Source of the DNA: Bacteroides sp. OF04-15BH
GTDB lineage: Bacteria; Bacteroidota; Bacteroidia; Bacteroidales; Bacteroidaceae
Reading direction: 5' to 3'
DNA length: 21,558 nt
Assembly (NCBI RefSeq): GCF_003477995.1
Contig: NZ_QUEM01000043.1
Span: forward strand, 1 to 21,558
Shown here: positions 1 to 6,050 of the stretch, in pieces
Layout: every line of letters begins with the position of its first letter
Numbering within the stretch: position 1 is the first letter of the stretch
The notes under the pieces: generated by a model
Databases searched by the model: none
The model's input: the letters and a program-made list of their open reading frames with translations, nothing else
Told to the model about the DNA's origin: nothing
Made by a program: the position numbers and the translations under genes

Positions 1-249
1 CCAACAAGTCAAAGATACTAAAATGTAAGCAAATCACAACGTACACTACCGACCGCATTATCACGGAAGTGTTGTTTCCAACAAGTCCAAGATACTAAAA
101 TGTAAGCAAATCACAACCTGGAAGCCTTGCCTTATCTGGCGCAGGCGGTTGTTTTCAACAAGTCAAAGATACTAAAATGTAAGCAAATCACAACAACCTA
201 CTATCTTAGCCCAAGATTCAAGATGTTGTTTCCAACAAGTCAAAGATAC
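1..249 (-). CRISPR. Type II-C-like CRISPR array, trailing part (4 repeats, 3 spacers)
   Basis: Direct repeats of 47 bp lie at 1-40 (cut by the window edge), 71-117 and 148-194, with a truncated copy at 225-249. They are separated by three unrelated 30-bp spacers at 41-70, 118-147 and 195-224. Plus-strand repeats begin GTTGTTTCCAAC and end GCAAATCACAAC. The 47/30 geometry and this repeat family are known from type II-C (Cas9) loci of Bacteroidetes, where the crRNA strand reads GTTGTGATTTGC at the 5' end, so crRNA transcription is inferred to be leftward (minus). Repeat 2 has A-to-C at 88 and repeat 3 has C-to-T at 155. The copy at 225 matches for only 25 bp and then diverges into AT-rich sequence, marking an array end. 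No cas genes are in view, so the type is assigned from the repeat alone. Confidence 0.93.
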
Positions 250-518
250 ACATTATATTATTATTCAATTAAACTTTTATTAATATTTATAGTTATACTG
301 GAGTATCAATATGATAGGAAACTTGCATTAAGTGATATATTTCTTTATGTTTTTAATGAGAATCTCTTTCTTTCATATTCTAAGATTATATACAATCCAG
401 CAGAAAATCTACATAATCATACATTCCCACACCACATATTTCCTGCATATATGCGGATTTTATGCGAAAAGTTCCACAGAAAAAGAAACGAGCTCCCACA
501 AGGAATGAAGAGAAACAT

Positions 519-544
519 CGTGGTGATGGCAACAAATCACCACG
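519..544. repeat. Stem-loop with partial similarity to the CRISPR repeat
   Basis: CGTGGTGAT (519-527) and ATCACCACG (536-544) form a perfect 9-bp stem with an 8-nt loop. The segment 526-543 also matches the end of the plus-strand CRISPR repeat at 14 of 18 positions, including an exact CAAATCAC. That is the orientation expected of an anti-repeat pairing with the crRNA. No clear promoter or T-run terminator surrounds it, so a functional RNA is only a possibility. Confidence 0.4.
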
Positions 545-671
545 GCAACTCTGAAAAGTCATCAAAGGAATTTGAAAAAGAGGGGAGAAAAGGTGTTTTT
601 AAAGATCAGATAAACGTAGTTTAAGGCGTAGCAGGAATGTAGAAATAGCGTGTATTCCATTTATCAACAGA

Positions 672-741
672 CGGATATGCCGGAAAGCAATCCCTGAGGT
701 TTGAATTTTTGGAATATCCTGATCTTCCGGACGCATATCCG
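672..741. repeat. Imperfect inverted repeat
   Basis: CGGATATGC (672-680) is complementary to GCATATCCG (733-741), and CCGGAA (680-685) to TTCCGG (725-730), with about 40 bp between the arms. No transposase or open frame is associated. It may be a remnant or a structured RNA; nothing here decides its role. Confidence 0.4.
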
Positions 742-781
742 CCAGTCTCAGAGCGCATAAATATCATAATGTCATTCTGTA

Positions 782-831
782 AAAAAGGAAGAGCCCCGCT
801 CCGGAGCATAAAGACGCTTTCCGGAGCGGGG
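782..831 (-). terminator. Rho-independent terminator of xpt
   Basis: CCCCGCTCCGGA (794-805) pairs perfectly with TCCGGAGCGGGG (820-831). On the minus strand the hairpin is followed by a pyrimidine tail ending in six T residues. It lies 33 bp past the xpt stop codon. The plus-strand side has only a weak T stretch, so it mainly serves xpt. Confidence 0.85.
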
Positions 832-863
832 TTCTTTGGTTGGTATCGTAACGTGTGCGGTGA

Positions 864-1430
864 TTAGCGCAACACAATCTTGCAGTCGCTCAAGTCTTCT
901 ACGATGGCAAGGCTCTCTACCTTGATATTCTCATCGTCCATCACCTTACGTCCGCCCTGGAAGGCCTTTTCGATGATGAAGCCCATACCTTCGATAGTGG
1001 CGCCGCTCTGTTTGCACAAGTCAATCACACCCTTGGCTGCATTTCCGAAGGCCAGGAAGTCGTCGATAAACAGAATGTGGTCGTCGGCACAAAGGAAGTT
1101 GCTGCTGATGCACACCGTGTAGTCGCGGTCTTTCGTGAAAGAGTGTACCACAGAGGTGAGCATGTTCTCCATCGTCTTAGGCTGTTTTTTCTTGATGAAC
1201 ACCACGGGCAGGTGCATCAGATAACCCACGAAGATGGCCGGAGCGATACCGCTAGCTTCGATGGTGACAATCTTGTTGATGGGGCGGTCCTTGAAGCGCG
1301 CCATGAATTCTTTTCCGATTTCATACATCAGGGTCGGGTCCATCTGATGATTGATAAAGCTGTCCACTTTCAGGATGCCACCGGGGAAACATTTTCCATC
1401 CTGAAGAATGCGTTTTTTCAGTAATTCCAT
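864..1430 (-). CDS. xpt: Xanthine phosphoribosyltransferase
   Basis: Purine-salvage enzyme converting xanthine and PRPP to XMP and pyrophosphate in the cytoplasm. The 188-residue protein resembles B. subtilis Xpt (194 aa) along its whole length: [12 protein letters not shown] (21-32), [13 protein letters not shown] (53-65), and the PRPP-binding loop [12 protein letters not shown] (121-132). The ATG at 1430 is chosen because its start (MELLKKRI) matches the family. A longer TTG start at 1466 would lie inside the probable -7 promoter box. The gene is monocistronic, divergent from fabI, and followed by a strong terminator. No purine-riboswitch-like leader is evident, because the leader would be only about 27 nt. 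Assignment to xanthine rather than guanine/hypoxanthine specificity rests on overall similarity. Confidence 0.93.
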   Translation of the reverse strand: MELLKKRILQDGKCFPGGILKVDSFINHQMDPTLMYEIGKEFMARFKDRPINKIVTIEASGIAPAIFVGYLMHLPVVFIKKKQPKTMENMLTSVVHSFTKDRDYTVCISSNFLCADDHILFIDDFLAFGNAAKGVIDLCKQSGATIEGMGFIIEKAFQGGRKVMDDENIKVESLAIVEDLSDCKIVLR

Positions 1431-1463
1431 AGGGATAAATGCAGTTGAATTGATTAATTCCTG

Positions 1464-1471
1464 CAAAGTTA
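1464..1471 (-). promoter_or_regulatory. xpt promoter -7 box
   Basis: The minus strand reads TAACTTTG, an exact match to the Bacteroidetes -7 consensus TAnnTTTG. No good TTTG -33 element is seen. Predicted transcription starts a few bases downstream, about 27 nt before the ATG at 1430, which supports that start codon. Confidence 0.65.
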
Positions 1472-1622
1472 ATATCTTTTTTCTTCACTGCGGCATTTTC
1501 TGCGCCACATATTTACATCAAAATGTATCTTTTTTGACCGCTTTACAGCCTTGTAAAGGACCAAAAAGAGAGAAAACCCGAAAAAATTGCACAAAACATT
1601 CTTGAAATGTGCATTTTTTAGT

Positions 1623-1630
1623 TACCTTTG
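1623..1630 (+). promoter_or_regulatory. fabI promoter -7 box
   Basis: TACCTTTG matches TAnnTTTG, with CTTG at 1601-1604 as a possible -33 element 18 bp upstream. The predicted leader before the fabI ATG is about 40 nt. Confidence 0.7.
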
Positions 1631-1679
1631 CCGGCGTTTAGATAAATTAATAAGGACTATTAACTGAATAAAGAATATT

Positions 1680-2540
1680 ATGGCTTACAATTTATTGAAA
1701 GGCAAGCGTGGTATCATCTTCGGTGCGTTGAACGATGCTTCAATCGCTTGGAAGGTGGCAGAACGTGCCGTTGAAGAGGGCGCGCAGATTGTATTGACAA
1801 ATACTCCGGTGGCATGCCGTATGGGTACTATCGCCGAACTGGCTGAGAAAACCGGCGCTACTGTGATTCCTGCTGACGCAACTTCAGTTGAGGACCTGAA
1901 CAACCTGTTCGTACAGGCTCAGGAGGCTCTGGGTGGAAAGATCGACTTCGTGCTGCACTCAGTGGCTATGAGCGCCAACATGCGTAAGAAACGTACTTAT
2001 GATGATCTGGACTATAACTTGCTGGGCAAGACTCTCGATATCTCGGCTATCTCATTCCACAAGATGATTCAGGTGGCCAAGAAGCTGGATGCCATCAACG
2101 AGAACGGTTCTATCCTGGCATTGAGCTACGTGGCTGCACAGCGTACTTTCTTCGGTTACAACGATATGGCCGATGCCAAGTCTTTGCTGGAGTCTATCGC
2201 TCGTAGCTTCGGTTACATCTACGGTCGTGAGAAGGGCGTTCGTATCAACACCATTTCTCAGTCACCTACCTTCACTACTGCCGGTGGCGGTATCAAGGGA
2301 TTCGACGGACTGTATGATTTCAGCGACCGTATGTCTCCTCTGGGCAATGCCAGCGCTGACGAGTGTGCAGACTACTGCGTGGTTATGTTCTCAGACCTGA
2401 CCAAGAAGGTTACTATGCAGAACCTGTTCCACGACGGTGGTTTCTCTAACATGGGTATGTCTTTGCGCGGTATGACCCAGTATCAGAAGTCATTCATCGA
2501 CGAGAACCGTGACGAGAACGGTAACATCATCTACGGATAA
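1680..2540 (+). CDS. fabI: Enoyl-[acyl-carrier-protein] reductase (FabI type)
   Basis: Cytoplasmic short-chain dehydrogenase that catalyses the last reduction of each fatty-acid elongation cycle, turning trans-2-enoyl-ACP into acyl-ACP with NAD(P)H. The 286-residue protein has the FabI-type nucleotide-binding start (GIIFGALNDASIAWKVAE, 11-28) instead of the classical TGxxxGxG. HSVAMSAN is at 93-100, the second tyrosine at Tyr150, and the catalytic Tyr160-x6-Lys167 in GYNDMADAK. The C-terminal ILVDGG-like segment is NLFHDGGFSNMG. It is about 25 residues longer than E. coli FabI, mainly at the C-terminus. The ATG at 1680 sits about 50 bp past a good promoter box, and the gene has its own terminator. 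It is a known triclosan-target family; sensitivity cannot be read from the sequence. Confidence 0.96.
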   Translation: MAYNLLKGKRGIIFGALNDASIAWKVAERAVEEGAQIVLTNTPVACRMGTIAELAEKTGATVIPADATSVEDLNNLFVQAQEALGGKIDFVLHSVAMSANMRKKRTYDDLDYNLLGKTLDISAISFHKMIQVAKKLDAINENGSILALSYVAAQRTFFGYNDMADAKSLLESIARSFGYIYGREKGVRINTISQSPTFTTAGGGIKGFDGLYDFSDRMSPLGNASADECADYCVVMFSDLTKKVTMQNLFHDGGFSNMGMSLRGMTQYQKSFIDENRDENGNIIYG

Positions 2541-2570
2541 TTCTCGAATTTATATCATAATTTGATTCAA

Positions 2571-2603
2571 GGCTGTCGGCGGTTTCGCCGGCAGCCTTTT
2601 TTT
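2571..2603 (+). terminator. Rho-independent terminator of fabI
   Basis: GGCTGTCGGC (2571-2580) pairs with GCCGGCAGCC (2587-2596) through one G-U pair. The loop is 6 nt and seven T residues follow. It lies 30 bp after the fabI stop. Confidence 0.92.
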
Positions 2604-2654
2604 CGTTCCGGTCGCTTTATCGAAAGAATCTGTTTCGGTTTCAGGATTTTTTCT

Positions 2655-2662
2655 TATCTTTG
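2655..2662 (+). promoter_or_regulatory. Promoter -7 box for coiled-coil/M13 unit
   Basis: TATCTTTG matches TAnnTTTG exactly, 34 bp before the ATG at 2696. A TTTC at 2633-2636 is a possible -33 element 18 bp upstream. Confidence 0.7.
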
Positions 2663-2695
2663 GCAGAATAATATGGCAATATAAACAAACGGAAT

Positions 2696-5600
2696 ATGAA
2701 TAAACTCTTATTGGCCCTGAACAAGTTTTCGGGCATTGATATAGAAGCTCTGCTGGCCAGACAGCAGGAACTGAACCGCGAGATAGAGTCTTTGAAGCAG
2801 AAACTGGCTGCTTCTTCGGAAAGGAATGAAGAACTGGAGACTAAAATCCAGAGTCTGGAAGAACAGATAGCCGAACTGAATCGGGTTTCGGAAGGACTGC
2901 GTGCGGATTTGGAGAAAAGGAGTCTGGACATTGTGGCCTTGCAGGATACGAATGCGATGCTGAACACGGCAAAAACAGAACTGGAATCTGTCAAGGTTGC
3001 TTTGGAGAGCGAAAAGAAGGACTTGTCGGTCCGTCTCGGCGAAGCTGAAGCAAACGGCAAGGCATTGGATGCCGCCAATGCGGAACTCAAAAGCACTAAT
3101 GTAGAACTGAAAAAAAGCAATGAGGAACTGAAACAGGCGAAAGCAGAGCTGACTGCGGAACAAACAGCTTTGACCGCCGAGAAAGTGGCATTGGAAAGTG
3201 AGAAAACGGCTCTTGCGGCGCGCCTCAACGAAGCGGAAGCCGATGGTGCCGCGCTGAAAAATACGAATGCAGAACTTGCTGCCGCCAATGCGGCTCTGAC
3301 TGCCGAGAAGGAAGAGCTTACCGCAGCTAATGCGAATCTGGTTGCCGAAAAAGAGGATCTTAGCGCTGCAAACACAACTCTAGCGGCCGAAAAGGCTGAA
3401 CTGACGGCGGTTAATGAGGCTCTTGTTGCCGGAAAATCGGATTTGGAGTCGGAAAAAGAGGCGTTGGAAAATGAGAAGTCTGCCCTTACGCTGCGTCTGA
3501 GCGAAGCGGAAGTGAACAGCAGCGCTCTGAAGGAAGAAATCAAGTCTTTGGAGGAGTCTGTACGCCAGTTTGAAGCCCGCCAGAAAGAGCTGTTGCAGGA
3601 ATTGGAGAATCTGAAGGCTCGTCAGAGTGCCGAAGAAGCGGAATTGCAAAAGAACTCTGAAAAGGAAAGCCAGTGGCAGCAGAAAGAGCAGGAATATATG
3701 GCCCGCTTGCAGGAAGCAACAGAAGAACTGCAACGCAAGGAAGAGGCCTTGCAGCAGAAAGATGCCGTGCTGAAGGAGAAAGAGAATCTTCTGGCCGAGA
3801 AGGAAACGGTGATTTCGCAAAATGCGGAAACGCTTCAGGCTCAGGATCTGAAACTCAAGGAGCAGGAACAGAATCTGTTGGCTGGCAAAGAGGAAATGGG
3901 CCACATGCAGGAATTGTTCAAACAGCAGGAGATGTCGGCCGGATTGTTGCATCAGAAGGTGCAGGACCTGGACGACAAACTGAAAAACCGTACTGCGGAA
4001 CTGGAGCGGATGAATGCTGATTGTGAGCAGAAGAAGGTGGCCATAGCACAGCATAAGAATGAATTGGAGCAACAAACAAGTTTGCTGAATCAAAAGACCG
4101 CACAACTGAAGGCTTCGGAGGAACAGTTGCGCCAGAAAGAGGAGTTGCTTACGGCTTCTCAGACGGAAATCAAAAACCTGAAGCAGGAACTGGAAACCTG
4201 GCGTAACAAAAAGCAGCAGGAGCAGGAACAGGTGAAGGAATCGGAGAACCTGAGCCAACAGCTGATCGAGGCGCAGTCGGAGATTGCGGCCTTGCGCCAG
4301 AAGTTTGTGCAGATGGAGACAGAGCGTGTGGAACTGTTGCAGCAGATTGCCGCTCTGAAACAGCAGCCGGCAGTGGCACCGAAACCGCAGGAACCGGAAA
4401 AACCGATGTTGGTAGAGCAGGGGGGCAACCGTCTGGTGCGCTATGGACAGGCGGTGGCTCTGGATTATCAGGGACTGTTCCGCGGACATACCGTGGAGCA
4501 GGAGGACGAAGACCGTTATCCGTACTCTCGTGAACCGTTGTTCCAAACTGAAGTGGCTCGCTGGACTGAACGTGAAGATCTGCCGGTGGGACTGGCCGGA
4601 AAACTGTTGCAGAAAGGACTGGCCGTGCTGGAGCAGTTGGGAGCCGGAATCCGTGTTTCTACACGTGCCACACTGCCTGTGGCCGACACGGAATGGGGAT
4701 TGCATCCGGATGTGCTGATCGAATGGCCCGAAAAGGAACTTTGCGTGGCGGTGCTTGTGGATGCGCCTTATGATTTGCGTACCGGAGCGGCCTGGCATAG
4801 CGTACCGTCGGCAACAGACAGCTGGATCAACTATTACTATACCAACTGCGGTGCATGCGTGGTGCGCGTAGCCGAGGAACAACTGATAGAAGATTATGAA
4901 CAGGTGCTGGCTTATCTGAGCAACTATCTGTATGAGCAGACGGGCGATCACCGCCTGATGCAGCAGGTGGCTTGGGGTGTGTCTACTCCGCTGTGGAGCG
5001 CTGAGGGCGTTCAGGCGGCTGCGGCGCATCATTATCGCGAGCAGTATTTGGGACGTGACCTGTTGCGTGAAACTTTGGCGCTCGAGCAGTCTGTCCGTCC
5101 GGCTGGTTGGGAGCAGCTGCCGTTTACCGTAGAACAGTTGTCGGCGGAATATAAGAAGGTGCTTGCCTTTAAGGAGGCGGCAGCACGGAAATACATCGTG
5201 GTGCGCACCCGTCCTTATGGCAGTCAGGTGGTGTTCCGCAAGGATCAGGTTCAGGGCAAGGGGCTGTGGCTTGCAGGCGTGGATCAGATCAAGAACGAAA
5301 CGGTGGAATTGCCTTTCTGGCAAATTGAGGAGATTGCCGGTGCGGATAATATCGACAAGCCGATCGAGGGAGGCGCACAGCTCAGCATGGAGCGTCTGCA
5401 GGCCATACTGGCCGATGCCGTGTGTCAGTATCATCCGGTAGCGGTGCAGTATCGTGGCGCGGACGGCAACTGGCAGCAGACCGTGCTCTACTGGCTTACC
5501 TTTGCGCCGTTGCAGAGCGGTTCGGTATCGTTGCCTTACGGCGGTCTGTTCCAGGACCTGATGACGGATTCCGTAGATCCGGAGAGTATTGTGGGTATGA

Positions 5601-6019
5601 GTGCCTTGCATCACCGTGTGGTGCGTGTGGCTTTGCGCGACATCCGCAGCATCCGTGTGCTCGACGTGTTCGTTACCGAGCGCGAAGGCATCGGTGCTTT
5701 GGTAAACGGAATCTATTGCGCGGTGCTCTATCAGCAGGCACCGCTGGCCGAACTGCTTTACAACAGTCTGCCGGAGGATGTGAAGCTGATGCCGTACGCT
5801 CAGGCCAATTACGCCCATCTGTGTATGTTGAAACAGGAGTACAAGAAGGCGTATGCCATTTATACTTCCATTGATCCGCAGCAGCCGATGCAGGAGAACA
5901 TGACTTGGGAGGATATGATCAGCAACGACTTTACGGAACTGGTGAAGAATGATGTGGAGCCGGAGCTCTTTATCCGCATGGCACACGACCTGAACCGTGC
6001 TGGCTGGCATTTTGAATAA
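2696..6019 (+). CDS. Large coiled-coil protein with degenerate nuclease-like and WYL-like C-terminal regions
   Basis: The function is not recognised. Residues about 15-555 of this 1107-residue protein are almost uninterrupted coiled coil rich in Glu, Lys, Gln, Leu and Ala. Leucines recur every seven residues from 152 to 264. After a Pro-rich hinge (559-570), residues 580-750 contain HPDVLIEW (670-677), VLVDAPYD (686-693) and VRVAEEQ (723-729). These recall small PD-(D/E)XK-like nuclease domains, but no D/E-x-K is present, so the site looks inactive. Residues about 830-995 look like one or two small beta-barrels; the part ending RVVRVALRDIRSIRVLDVF resembles a WYL domain. Residues about 1008-1100 look helical and TPR-like. 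There is no signal peptide, so it is probably cytoplasmic. The M13 lipoprotein gene starts 31 bp downstream with no terminator between. Domain calls are by eye; only the coiled coil is certain. Confidence 0.85.
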   Translation: MNKLLLALNKFSGIDIEALLARQQELNREIESLKQKLAASSERNEELETKIQSLEEQIAELNRVSEGLRADLEKRSLDIVALQDTNAMLNTAKTELESVKVALESEKKDLSVRLGEAEANGKALDAANAELKSTNVELKKSNEELKQAKAELTAEQTALTAEKVALESEKTALAARLNEAEADGAALKNTNAELAAANAALTAEKEELTAANANLVAEKEDLSAANTTLAAEKAELTAVNEALVAGKSDLESEKEALENEKSALTLRLSEAEVNSSALKEEIKSLEESVRQFEARQKELLQELENLKARQSAEEAELQKNSEKESQWQQKEQEYMARLQEATEELQRKEEALQQKDAVLKEKENLLAEKETVISQNAETLQAQDLKLKEQEQNLLAGKEEMGHMQELFKQQEMSAGLLHQKVQDLDDKLKNRTAELERMNADCEQKKVAIAQHKNELEQQTSLLNQKTAQLKASEEQLRQKEELLTASQTEIKNLKQELETWRNKKQQEQEQVKESENLSQQLIEAQSEIAALRQKFVQMETERVELLQQIAALKQQPAVAPKPQEPEKPMLVEQGGNRLVRYGQAVALDYQGLFRGHTVEQEDEDRYPYSREPLFQTEVARWTEREDLPVGLAGKLLQKGLAVLEQLGAGIRVSTRATLPVADTEWGLHPDVLIEWPEKELCVAVLVDAPYDLRTGAAWHSVPSATDSWINYYYTNCGACVVRVAEEQLIEDYEQVLAYLSNYLYEQTGDHRLMQQVAWGVSTPLWSAEGVQAAAAHHYREQYLGRDLLRETLALEQSVRPAGWEQLPFTVEQLSAEYKKVLAFKEAAARKYIVVRTRPYGSQVVFRKDQVQGKGLWLAGVDQIKNETVELPFWQIEEIAGADNIDKPIEGGAQLSMERLQAILADAVCQYHPVAVQYRGADGNWQQTVLYWLTFAPLQSGSVSLPYGGLFQDLMTDSVDPESIVGMSALHHRVVRVALRDIRSIRVLDVFVTEREGIGALVNGIYCAVLYQQAPLAELLYNSLPEDVKLMPYAQANYAHLCMLKQEYKKAYAIYTSIDPQQPMQENMTWEDMISNDFTELVKNDVEPELFIRMAHDLNRAGWHFE

Positions 6020-6050
6020 TGAGAATACTAAACCTTATAATAACGAAGAG

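Larger units (their letters stand above)
250..863. other. Non-coding stretch between CRISPR array and xpt
   Basis: I see no convincing gene here. The longest open frame runs from inside the array (127) to 624, crosses repeats and spacers, and looks like chance in AT-rich DNA. The stretch holds a 9-bp perfect stem-loop at 519-544, an imperfect inverted repeat at 672-741, and the xpt terminator at 794-831. Base composition from 250 to about 620 is clearly more AT-rich than the roughly 50 percent GC coding region that follows. This is consistent with an array flank or a decayed accessory region. Confidence 0.6.

Noticed and set aside
127..624. 165-codon open frame across the CRISPR array and its flank
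   Set aside because: It starts inside a spacer, reads through two repeats and has composition unlike a protein; chance frame in AT-rich DNA.
621..809. 62-codon minus-strand frame before xpt
   Set aside because: It overlaps the xpt terminator hairpin, has no promoter or recognisable domain, and coincides with the inverted repeat.
2641..3543. Long antisense frame (300 codons) over the coiled-coil start
   Set aside because: It is the shadow of Glu/Lys/Ala/Leu-rich codons in the real gene, giving a Ser/Phe/Ala-rich nonsense protein; it also overlaps the sense promoter.
3380..6010. Very long antisense frame (876 codons) within the coiled-coil gene
   Set aside because: Its composition (Leu, His, Arg, Gln runs) mirrors the opposite strand and has no domain; the sense frame has a promoter, a start and a conserved-looking C-terminal region.
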